DNA from: Aquimarina agarilytica ZC1 | GTDB lineage: Bacteria > Bacteroidota > Bacteroidia > Flavobacteriales > Flavobacteriaceae | DNA: 64,000 nucleotides | Direction of reading: 5' to 3' | Assembly: GCF_000255455.1 (NCBI RefSeq) | Contig: NZ_JH621258.1 | Location: 1 to 64,000, forward strand | Shown here: one piece after another, positions 22,906 to 31,609 of the stretch | Layout of the letters: each line of letters starts with the position of its first letter | Numbering within the stretch: the first letter of the stretch is position 1 | The notes under the pieces: generated by a model | The model's input: the letters and a program-made list of their open reading frames with translations, nothing else | Databases searched by the model: none | What the model was told of the DNA's origin: nothing | Position numbers and translations under genes: made by a program

Positions 22906-23418
22906 TGTTTAAAACTTAATCGCTTTAAAACATATAAAACATGATTACTTTAAAATCCTTAACTTTTTAATTACAGTTAACCATTAAATTTCAAATAATA
23001 AAGCATATCGCTTTCATTAAAAGAAAACCATGATTTCTATTTATTTCAAATTCAATAAATAATATTAAGTTAAAAAAAACATAAAAGTAAAAGTGCTACA
23101 TATATTAAAAAAGTAAATTACTGACAACCAAGTTAATAACTTTTTATGTATTTTTCAACTTGTTGATTTACAAATAATTAAATTTTAAACAAAAACAACT
23201 TTAAATAAGATAAAACATAAAAAAAATCGACAAAATACACAAATATTAGACTAAGGTTTTTTATTTAATTAGCATATAAGATCATTACGTTGTTACACCT
23301 AAAAAATGAGACTCTATTTTTTTTATAATTTTATCAGTAATCATTTTTTGTTAATTTTAAGAAGCTATTATAAAAAATAGTATTTCATAAATTTTTATAT
23401 TATTCAATTTGCTTGTTA
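22906..23418. other. Very AT-rich intergenic region upstream of the 3847-aa gene
   Basis: Part of a 685-bp gap between the stop at 23591 and the start at 22905. It is dominated by A/T runs and carries no convincing coding frame. It must contain the promoter of the gene starting at 22905, but no clean TTG-N19-TAnnTTTG site stands out. Confidence 0.45.
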
Positions 23419-23592
23419 GGGTTTCGTATAAATAGGTTGATTTATTTTTCATTAGGTTAAGGCAGGTTAACACGACAGTGATAAACCTGTTGATACTTGG
23501 AAGAAAAAGTATAACCTCAGCTACTTATTTAACACAAGAATAATAGAAAAAGAAACGATATATATGCTAATTTTTTATTAATAAATCGTATT
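23419..23592 (-). repeat. Unidentified ~175-bp element, copy 2 (inverted relative to copy 1)
   Basis: Homologous to the minus strand of 11111-11296. It abuts, and overlaps by two bases, the stop codon of the upstream giant gene. A local hairpin with arms CAGGTT and AACCTG is seen in this copy (about 23463-23489) but is not kept in copy 1. No conserved frame is visible. Confidence 0.6.
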
Positions 23593-26500
23593 AATTCGGC
23601 GCAATCATTGGTGGTACAATATCACAACAAGCAGTATCATCATTGACATCTTGGCTACCCCCTATACCTTGAGTGTTGGGTGTGTTTGCCAAAGTTGACA
23701 ATGGCACTCCATACGTTGGTGACGTAGGATCAGTATCTACAGTTGTTCCTAAATTAAATAACACACTTTCGGTAGTGCTTCCTAAATAACCTGTTGAAAT
23801 GCTACCATCATTATTATTGTTATTAGGTTGATTTAATAAAGTTGTAGAAGCATCGCTTAAATCTGACTGCTCAAAACTTAAATCCCCTTCGACTGCGTCA
23901 GGACAACCGTCGCCGTCACTGTCTAGATCTAAACTGTTAATGATACCATCCATATCGGTATCTGTTATACAATCTGTGATACTCGATAAATCAAAACCTA
24001 AAGCGACTCCTTGAAAGCCACCAGAATTAATTGAAATGTTTAATAGTGTAGCATTTTCTGTTATAAAAGTTTCCCCTCCAGCTGTCGTATTCGTATAATT
24101 TACAGTGTCAGTTCCTAATCCTGTTTGCGCACCTCCATTTCCATAAGACTCGAAACTTGTATAAACAGAACCATTTGTAGTAACTCTCACAAATTCTCCT
24201 GAACCATTGGTTGACTCACCATCACCTACTATCATAGGAGGAACTGGAACTGTTGAACCATTTCGTGTCGCACTAATGTTCAAGTCTAGCATATAAGTAC
24301 CCGTACCGTTAAAGAAAATACGATCTCTATCCGTAGAGGGATCATATAACTGTCCAAGTGGTCCAACAAAAATATCTGAAAAATCATTTGCTTCTATCAC
24401 TCGACTTGCAATACTTTTTACAATATTGTTAAAAGTAAAATTGATAATAGTTCCATCAGCTAAAGTTTCTGAGTGCGTATCACCATTTTGAATATCATCA
24501 GAAGTTATGGATGGGTCATCCCAAACCACCCATTGTATATCAGCAGCTCTAGTTCCTGTACCTGCAACAACTTGGGTTGATACAATTCTACACTCATCCA
24601 CATCCAAAATCCCATCATTATCATCATCTACATCAAAAACGTCAGGTATTCCGTCTAAATCTGAGTCTAAACAAGCATCAATTGTATCATCCAATGCAAA
24701 CGTGTTATACGCTGAAGTATATTCGGGTGTTCCATCCAATGTTCCACTACCTCCGTTATCATCAACACTATCTAATAATCCGTCACCATTGCTATCTGTA
24801 GTAGCATTGGAAACAAATGTAAATACTGCATCATCTACATTTGGAGTGGTTGTGGTCACGCTTCCACCACTACCATTTTCAATGGTACCTTGTCCTCTTC
24901 CTGTAGTTGGGCTTACATTCGCTTCTACCGAATCTGGACATCCATCGCCATCACTGTCTAAATCTAAACTGTTGATAATTCCATCATTATCACTATCCTG
25001 CGAGCAAGAATTCTCCAAAGTAAACTGGAATCTCATCGAAGGGAAACCAACCCAAGTCTCAGGGTTAATCCGTAATCCTGTCCAATCCTCATCAGTATTT
25101 GTTACCATATTAAATACCTGTCCTGAATTATTAGTATTTCCTGTAAAAGTTCCTATGGATATCCAATTTGTTCCATCTTTAGTCCCTTCTAATTCATAAC
25201 TAGTTACATATTGATTGGCATTACCTCTTCCAGAAGTGGTTACTCCAATGATTCTCCGTGTTCCACCAAAAAGCATACCTACAAATTCATTAGCATTAGC
25301 AGAAGTAGGTGCCCAAGAAGTGGTCGAAGTTAATTGAGGTGCATTTAATCCAAAACCTGTAGAACTCAACACATAATTACCACTTGTAGGATCAGGATCT
25401 AGTAATTCCTGTGGACAAACAACAGCTTCATCTACATCTAAAATTCCATCATTGTCATCATCTATGTCAAAAACATTAGGTATCCCATCCAAGTCTGTAT
25501 CTAAACAAGCATCTATATTACTATCCAAAGCAAACGTATTGAAAGTAGAAGTATATTCTGTACTCCCATTGACAGTAACACCATCAATACTATCTAATAA
25601 ACCATCACTATTACTATCGTTAGTCATGTCCGAAACAAAAGTAAATTGCGCATCATCAACATTAGGCGTAGTTGTGGTCACACTTCCTCCACTACCGTTA
25701 TCTAGGGTCCCTTGTCCTCTTCCTGTGGTTGGGCTTACATTGGCTTCTACTGAATCTGGACATCCATCGCCATCGCTATCTAAATCTAAGTGATTTAATA
25801 GCCCATCATCGTCTGAATCTTCGGTACACGTAGCTTTGAAATATTTGGAAGCTAAATAATTGTTAAAGTTGAAAGTAACTTCATTAACAATACCGTTTTG
25901 AGTGGTTGTACCAGCATCTCCTTGTAAACGATAAAAACGATACAAATCTGCATTTTGAGTTACCACTACATTGACTTCGTTATCAGATTCTGTTACTTGG
26001 TAATCAAAACTAGTCGTTAAATCTGTCCAATTAGTACCATCGTTTGAACCTTGTAGGGTAGCAAACACCGTAGTATTCATAAAACTACTGGTAGACTGTA
26101 ACTGGAAAATAATTTCGTTGATATTAACCGCTCTTTCAAATTCAAATTGAATAATAGTATTCCCTGTAACGGCTTGCCCATTTTGATAACGGGCTTGATT
26201 GGCTTGAGCATTCGCTGTTTCGCCATCTACCATATTTTCGTAAGTATATGTTGTATTAAAACTATTAATATCGGAAGTTACCGTAATCAAAGTTGTACGA
26301 TCACCCTCTGTCCATTCGGTTTCTAAAAAGAAACAACTTGGAGATTCTTCGGCATCTACAATACCATCATTATCATCATCAATATCAACTAAATCTCCAA
26401 CACCATCATTATCGAAATCAGCACAACCGTCTAAGGTATCTGACAACGCAATTAATGCATATGTTGAATTATAGTCAGGTATTCCATCGCCATTTGTATC

Positions 26501-29500
26501 AACACTATCATTTAGACCATCTTGTGGGGTGGTATCAACACCACTGGTATCTAGTTGTGCATTTGCTGCATTAATAGTAGAGGTAACTACTCCTCCGCTT
26601 CCATTTTCAACATCGGCATTTCCTAAATCTCCATTAGTCAATGGCAATCCAGCTTCTACGGAGTCTGGACAACCGTCTCCGTCACTATCCAGATCTAATC
26701 TATTTGGAATACCGTCATTATCTGTATCTATATCTGATCCGCAGGGTACAAATTTTGATAATAAGAATCCATAATTATCTGCATTGGTTGCTCCTCTGTC
26801 TCTAGCAATAATATCAGTAGACTGCCCAGGCTGTAATGTTATGGTGTAATTTACTGAATAACCAATTGATTGTGCTGTATTCCCACTTTGTCCTATAATT
26901 CCTGAAATTCCATTGGTTACTGTAAATGAACCACCACTTGTCAAGCTTACCGTTTCTGCCCCCCCAGTAAAACCAGAAGTATGCAATGAAGTTACAGGAT
27001 CAAACAAAGTAGGATTATTATAATCTGTAACCGTAGTACTCACTATAGTATCATCAAAAGTTATATCGATGGTACTAGGAGCTTTATTGTGATTTATACC
27101 AAGGTTTTGGTTTGGAATTTCTGAGGCATTAGACACATATGAAAGTGTAAAAGTTTGTTCAGAAGTAGAAGTGTTTTCCACCGTAGCTTTATACTCCACA
27201 AACATAAGGGTACCAGGTACAAATATTGCTCCTACCACTACATTATTAATTCCACCGCCAAAATCATCAGCAATGGTTTCTGCATCTGAACTATTTAATA
27301 ATGATACTGGAAAATTACCGCAAGTACTACAAAGTGCTCCGTAAGACCCTGGAGTCCCATTTTGTAACGCTGTAAAAAACAGTCTCCCTATTTGATCTGC
27401 TCCATCCATAATATCAGCTTGCCAAGCTGCGTTTTGTAACGCAACACCTTCATTAGAATTTGCCGCTAAATTGGCATAACTTAACGGAAATTCTAAAAAC
27501 CCTTCGTCTTCGCAAAAATTAGCTTCATCAGTATCTAAAATTCCATCATTATCATCGTCTATATCGACTACATCCGGTACGCCGTCTAAGTCTGTATCCG
27601 TGCAACTTTCTTGATTATTATCTTGTGAGAATCCATTACTTTGGCTTACAGGTGCCGAAAGTATCGCAGTACCATCTTGAAATTCTAATACTCGACCTTC
27701 ATTATCTACAAAACCATCGGTAAGCGGATCGGTAGATCCTCCATAATTCCCTGTTAAGTTATTTGTAACCGAAGCTGCCGTACCGCTAAAGGTACCTGCA
27801 CCTGCGCTGTTATTGTTGGCACTTATTTCTCCTACACCTGTAGCGTCAGCTAATTGGGTTTGGGTAAAACTTCCACCACCCTCTACCGCGTCAGGACAAC
27901 CATCGCCATCACTATCGAGATCTAAGGTATTGTCAATACCATCACCATCTAAATCATCACAAGCCGTTAAAGTTTCAATGGTGATTCCAAAATTACGCTC
28001 GCTACCTGCGCCTTCTGCTATCGTCATAATTAAAGTGTCAATAGGACCATCAAGATTTAAAGTTACTCGTTGATTGGCTCCGGAATCAAAATTATTGGTG
28101 AGTGCTGTACCTATATAGATACCTGATCCTGCTCCGTTGAATTCTGTTACGTTTGCCCCTAAGGTGATATTACTAGCCAAGGTAATTGGAACCTCTACTC
28201 CTCCGTAACTCGCTTCGAAAGCAACAATTTCATCGTTATCTAAATCGTATACTACAAATTCTAAATTTGAAATGGGCGCATTGAAACTAAACTCATGTGG
28301 CACTCCATCCCCTGAATTGATGGTAGTTCTCAATACATCAATTCCCCCTAAATTCTGTGAATCTAAAATGATCGCCCCATTGCCGCTAGGACTAAGATTG
28401 GCTGTTAAATCAACCGAAGTGGTAGTTACTAAAATGGAAATGTTATTTTGAGAAAGCACATCTGTTGAAGGATTTCCTGATGGAGCAACCACTTGTGTTA
28501 TCCCTGTAAAATCTACAGGACCACTTGATTTTTCATCTACATCTAAAATTCCATCATTATCATCATCTAAATCATCAATATCCGCAATACCGTCTCCGTC
28601 GGTATCCGTACAAGTATTTACAGACAAAGCCTGAGCGAAACTGACTGCTTGATCTACTGGTGGTACTGTGTTTCCATCCACTTCGGTGACTTGACCATTA
28701 GCATCTACCGTGTTACCTAAATTTATTAACACACCACTAGCGGTTCCATTAAAACTTCCTCCCGTATTACCTGCTTGTATGCTACCCCCAGCAGTTACTA
28801 CATCATCATCTAAAAAATTCCCATCTCCTTCATTGGCATCTGGGCATCCATCACCATCAGCATCTAAATCTAAATAATCTGGTAATCCATCTTGATCCGT
28901 ATCACAGTAAATTAAATTCCCTGCAAAGCTTTCTAAACTAACTTGATGCCTGTTACGCAAACCGCCAGTGGAAGAAGATAACCCGAAATATGCTGCCGTA
29001 GCCCCACCAAATCGTAACGTAGGAACATCTTCAACTAGTGTTCCAACTACAATACCATTGAAAGACCAAGTCAACGTTGTTGTTGAAACATCCCAACTGA
29101 CTGATACAGGATAAAAAGTACCATCTTCAATTTCACCTAAATCAGTAACTCCTGTTCCTGGTAATTGAACAAATGGCCCTCCGTCATCTGTGTCCCAAAT
29201 CGATGTATGATCAAACCTTAAATTTACAGGGCCTGCTATTGCATTTTCATTTCCTCCAAAAAGCGTATTATCAAAAGTATCAAACTCTATGGCTATACCA
29301 TTAATAATACCAGCTGCTCCTATTCCTGCTCCTGCTACTCCTACCGTTTCTGATCCATTAGGATCGTTATGAAATATCACTGTAATTCCATCTGCACCTC
29401 CTGCTCCTATACCTGTTGCATTTCCATCGGCGTCATTGGTATCATTATTAGTTCCAAAATTTAGTTCATACTCTATAGTAAAATCTTGTGTAAAATCTAT

Positions 29501-30490
29501 TCTAGTGATAGACATTGCCGTACCTGCTTGGCTATTTAAATCTGGTGTTAACTCTATCGTATCTGAATTCAAAGGATCGTAAGAGGCACTACCACTAATA
29601 ATCGCTACTCTAGAAATATCTAGAGGTAAGTTTCCGAGACTAGGATCACCACATTCTATATGATCTAAAATTCCGTCATTATCATCATCTAAATCTACAC
29701 TATCAGGAATATTATCTCCATCAGTATCTGTACAATTTTCTAAATATACATTTTGACCACTTCCTAAGCTTTGAGTTACTGTAGCATCGGTTCCTGGAGC
29801 GGTATTTGTTGCTGTAGTAATGGTTACTCGACCTTGTGTATCTACATAATTAGCAGCTACTGGATCTAATGCTCCTCCATAGTTTCCCGTTAGGTTTGTT
29901 GTAACACCAGAGCTAGCTGTTCCATTAAAACCTCCTCCTGTATTCCCTCCATCTATAGCTCCTATACCATTAGCATCTGTTAAATTTCCTATGATAAAAC
30001 TACCGCCTCCTTCTACGGCATCAGGACACCCATCGCCATCACTATCTAAATCTAGATTATTATCTACCCCATCATTGTCGCTATCACAAGGAGATAAGGC
30101 AAACCATGAATAAGCAATAAAATCTCCACTAAACCCAGTAGAATTAATTTCAACACTAGAAATTAGTATATTACTATGTCCCTTAAAAACCAAATTTTGA
30201 TTATCTACCGTACCATTAAGTGTGATTGCTCCATTAGCAGTATTGTAGTTAAGTACACCTAGCGCTTTTTGAAATGCACCGTTTGGTGTATTTCCCCCAT
30301 TAATTGTCACTGTATAAGCTGCCGTTGGTGGCAGACCTATGGTAGTTGGATCTACATCTAATATCCAAAATGCTATTTCATTTGCAGGTACAGCTGGCGA
30401 AAATGCAATGGAGAAATTTACATCACCTGATCTTGCTACCCGAGGTTCTCCTCCATTAGTTTCTATATTGTAGTTTACTTGCCCATCATT
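23591..30490 (-). CDS. Giant TSP3-repeat protein, main (3') part of a frameshifted gene
   Basis: This frame encodes 2299 residues and continues the signal-peptide-bearing frame at 30475-31242; joined by a -1 shift the product would be about 2550 residues. Its own first ATG (30601) lies inside the upstream frame and begins with junk-like sequence, so an independent start is unlikely. Domains: a choice-of-anchor-like region first; an L-type (legume-like) lectin domain at about 29640-28915, with a GADGITVIFHNDP stretch, an EFDTF stretch and VSWDVSTTTLTWSFNG; F5/8-like modules at about 26340-25820 and 25420-25010; and TSP3 blocks throughout. The tail ends CCDIVPPMIAPN-stop, as in its paralogues. 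Probably a secreted glycan-binding adhesin, by inference from the lectin and discoidin-like modules. Confidence 0.85.
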   Translation of the reverse strand, partial: NDGQVNYNIETNGGEPRVARSGDVNFSIAFSPAVPANEIAFWILDVDPTTIGLPPTAAYTVTINGGNTPNGAFQKALGVLNYNTANGAITLNGTVDNQNLVFKGHSNILISSVEINSTGFSGDFIAYSWFALSPCDSDNDGVDNNLDLDSDGDGCPDAVEGGGSFIIGNLTDANGIGAIDGGNTGGGFNGTASSGVTTNLTGNYGGALDPVAANYVDTQGRVTITTATNTAPGTDATVTQSLGSGQNVYLENCTDTDGDNIPDSVDLDDDNDGILDHIECGDPSLGNLPLDISRVAIISGSASYDPLNSDTIELTPDLNSQAGTAMSITRIDFTQDFTIEYELNFGTNNDTNDADGNATGIGAGGADGITVIFHNDPNGSETVGVAGAGIGAAGIINGIAIEFDTFDNTLFGGNENAIAGPVNLRFDHTSIWDTDDGGPFVQLPGTGVTDLGEIEDGTFYPVSVSWDVSTTTLTWSFNGIVVGTLVEDVPTLRFGGATAAYFGLSSSTGGLRNRHQVSLESFAGNLIYCDTDQDGLPDYLDLDADGDGCPDANEGDGNFLDDDVVTAGGSIQAGNTGGSFNGTASGVLINLGNTVDANGQVTEVDGNTVPPVDQAVSFAQALSVNTCTDTDGDGIADIDDLDDDNDGILDVDEKSSGPVDFTGITQVVAPSGNPSTDVLSQNNISILVTTTSVDLTANLSPSGNGAIILDSQNLGGIDVLRTTINSGDGVPHEFSFNAPISNLEFVVYDLDNDEIVAFEASYGGVEVPITLASNITLGANVTEFNGAGSGIYIGTALTNNFDSGANQRVTLNLDGPIDTLIMTIAEGAGSERNFGITIETLTACDDLDGDGIDNTLDLDSDGDGCPDAVEGGGSFTQTQLADATGVGEISANNNSAGAGTFSGTAASVTNNLTGNYGGSTDPLTDGFVDNEGRVLEFQDGTAILSAPVSQSNGFSQDNNQESCTDTDLDGVPDVVDIDDDNDGILDTDEANFCEDEGFLEFPLSYANLAANSNEGVALQNAAWQADIMDGADQIGRLFFTALQNGTPGSYGALCSTCGNFPVSLLNSSDAETIADDFGGGINNVVVGAIFVPGTLMFVEYKATVENTSTSEQTFTLSYVSNASEIPNQNLGINHNKAPSTIDITFDDTIVSTTVTDYNNPTLFDPVTSLHTSGFTGGAETVSLTSGGSFTVTNGISGIIGQSGNTAQSIGYSVNYTITLQPGQSTDIIARDRGATNADNYGFLLSKFVPCGSDIDTDNDGIPNRLDLDSDGDGCPDSVEAGLPLTNGDLGNADVENGSGGVVTSTINAANAQLDTSGVDTTPQDGLNDSVDTNGDGIPDYNSTYALIALSDTLDGCADFDNDGVGDLVDIDDDNDGIVDAEESPSCFFLETEWTEGDRTTLITVTSDINSFNTTYTYENMVDGETANAQANQARYQNGQAVTGNTIIQFEFERAVNINEIIFQLQSTSSFMNTTVFATLQGSNDGTNWTDLTTSFDYQVTESDNEVNVVVTQNADLYRFYRLQGDAGTTTQNGIVNEVTFNFNNYLASKYFKATCTEDSDDDGLLNHLDLDSDGDGCPDSVEANVSPTTGRGQGTLDNGSGGSVTTTTPNVDDAQFTFVSDMTNDSNSDGLLDSIDGVTVNGSTEYTSTFNTFALDSNIDACLDTDLDGIPNVFDIDDDNDGILDVDEAVVCPQELLDPDPTSGNYVLSSTGFGLNAPQLTSTTSWAPTSANANEFVGMLFGGTRRIIGVTTSGRGNANQYVTSYELEGTKDGTNWISIGTFTGNTNNSGQVFNMVTNTDEDWTGLRINPETWVGFPSMRFQFTLENSCSQDSDNDGIINSLDLDSDGDGCPDSVEANVSPTTGRGQGTIENGSGGSVTTTTPNVDDAVFTFVSNATTDSNGDGLLDSVDDNGGSGTLDGTPEYTSAYNTFALDDTIDACLDSDLDGIPDVFDVDDDNDGILDVDECRIVSTQVVAGTGTRAADIQWVVWDDPSITSDDIQNGDTHSETLADGTIINFTFNNIVKSIASRVIEANDFSDIFVGPLGQLYDPSTDRDRIFFNGTGTYMLDLNISATRNGSTVPVPPMIVGDGESTNGSGEFVRVTTNGSVYTSFESYGNGGAQTGLGTDTVNYTNTTAGGETFITENATLLNISINSGGFQGVALGFDLSSITDCITDTDMDGIINSLDLDSDGDGCPDAVEGDLSFEQSDLSDASTTLLNQPNNNNNDGSISTGYLGSTTESVLFNLGTTVDTDPTSPTYGVPLSTLANTPNTQGIGGSQDVNDDTACCDIVPPMIAPN

Positions 30491-31242
30491 AAAAAAACTG
30501 CAGCTGACTGTGTACCTGAACCCTGAAAATCTACCGTTACAGTTGAAGAAGTTCTCCCTTTCCATGTACCATTTGTATTTTGTGACAAAAAACCTATACA
30601 TTCGTTTCGATCTAATACTCCATCATTATCATCATCAAAATCATCTATATCTGCTACTGAATCGCCATCAGTGTCTAAACAACTTACGGAGCTTCCCACA
30701 CATACATCTGCATTGCCTGGACCATTACCTACATAACTTTGAAATAAACCTACGGTAAAAGTGCCTCCCATATCATCTTGTAATGTTAAAGGCGTTTCGG
30801 GTAGAATACTTACTATACCTGACGAACAGGTATTTGTTAATTCAAAAGAAAATAACGGATTTGGTACACCAGCGGTCATTGGAAAAGCTACATTGGCTGA
30901 AGTATATCCCCAAGTTGTCACTTCATTAATGGTTTGCCCATTGGGTATAAAGGTATTTCCTTGCGTATAAGAAACTGCTGAAGCGAGATTTGTAAAATTG
31001 GTAACGGTACCTGCTGTTACTGGATAGCTTACACTTATTTGGCTAGATACCAAATTTTCGAGAAATGCGCTTCCTCTGTCTGCATCCGATGTTACTGTCA
31101 CCGTATATACGCCTGCGCCGTCTCTAGTTACTGAAAACTCGAACTCGCATTGTGCAAAAGCACCTGTTGACAGCAAACACCAAAAAATAAAAACTTTTAA
31201 AAGAATACTGTTAATTTTTTTACAATGTAATTTTAGCCCCAT
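30475..31242 (-). CDS. 5' part of frameshifted giant TSP3 gene, with signal peptide
   Basis: ATG at 31242 was chosen over an in-frame TTG at 31320 because it places a normal signal peptide (MGLKLHCKKINSILLKVF... ending GAFAQ) at the N-terminus. The mature part begins CEFEFSVTRDG. A TSP3 block (DTDGDSVADIDDFDDDNDG) follows at about residues 188-210. The frame stops at 30475, about 16 nt beyond a run of seven T (minus strand). The sequence homologous to the rest of the family continues in the -1 frame. Either a disrupted gene, a base-call or assembly error in a homopolymer, or a real recoding site. Confidence 0.8.
   Translation of the reverse strand: MGLKLHCKKINSILLKVFIFWCLLSTGAFAQCEFEFSVTRDGAGVYTVTVTSDADRGSAFLENLVSSQISVSYPVTAGTVTNFTNLASAVSYTQGNTFIPNGQTINEVTTWGYTSANVAFPMTAGVPNPLFSFELTNTCSSGIVSILPETPLTLQDDMGGTFTVGLFQSYVGNGPGNADVCVGSSVSCLDTDGDSVADIDDFDDDNDGVLDRNECIGFLSQNTNGTWKGRTSSTVTVDFQGSGTQSAAVFLMMGK
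30490..30498 (-). other. Frame-change site: T_TTT_TTA slippery heptamer in a T7 run
   Basis: In the upstream frame the codons are GCA GTT TTT TTA ATG. The heptamer T_TTT_TTA is in the canonical X_XXY_YYZ phase. A -1 slip gives ...F-F/L-N-D-G-Q-V-N-Y, which joins exactly into the long downstream frame. One extra T in the run would do the same. A genuine recoding site would usually have a downstream stem or pseudoknot, which I did not identify. Confidence 0.7.
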
Positions 31243-31256
31243 AACGATTATATTAA

Positions 31257-31365
31257 CAAAAATACAATTCACTGATTTACTGTGTTTTATATATAAAGTT
31301 AATTTTTTAATACAATACAACAGCTTGAATTACAGTAAATTAGATAAAATACATACTTTTAAGAT
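31257..31365 (-). promoter_or_regulatory. Upstream region of the split giant gene, with boxes shared with a paralogue
   Basis: Box 1 (31258-31293, plus-strand core AAAAATACAATTCACTGATT) and box 2 (from 31341, TAGATAAAATAC) recur upstream of the 1447-residue gene at 36025-36060 and from 36076, in the same order and orientation. Within box 1 the minus strand reads TATTTTTG (31264-31257), which fits the Bacteroidota -7 consensus TAnnTTTG, about 15 nt before the ATG. No good -33 TTG is seen. Confidence 0.45.
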
Positions 31366-31555
31366 GAAAGTTAATTTTTTATAGACCAAATACACAAGTT
31401 TATGATTTTACATATAATTAAACTTAGCTGTCTTTATAAAATTTTAACTATGAAATTATGGGTTAGTTAATTTTCAATAAAATTTACAACGTATTTCAAT
31501 TTTTTAGTTGTCAAAAAAATCAACATTGAGCTATAAAATTATTTGATAAAATAGC

Positions 31556-31580
31556 CCCTCTCTAACATCTTTAGAGAGGG
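31556..31580 (-). terminator. Hairpin terminator after the 1447-aa gene
   Basis: Perfect 10-bp stem CCCTCTCTAA / TTAGAGAGGG with a 5-nt loop. It is followed on the minus strand by a T-rich stretch (GCTATTTTAT). It lies 30 bp past the stop at 31610, as expected for the terminator of that gene. Confidence 0.65.
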
Positions 31581-31609
31581 ATCTATATTTACGTAATCAC
31601 CTAAAAATA

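Noticed and set aside
12383-28073. Plus-strand frames ending in SPSLSKS-like strings
   Set aside because: Reverse complements of the conserved LDLDSDGDG coding segments; repeated because the real gene is repeated.
30490-30601. ATG at 30601 as an independent start for the 2299-codon frame
   Set aside because: The first ~37 codons read in this frame lie opposite the well-formed TSP3 continuation of the upstream frame and look random; the true continuity is through the T-run.
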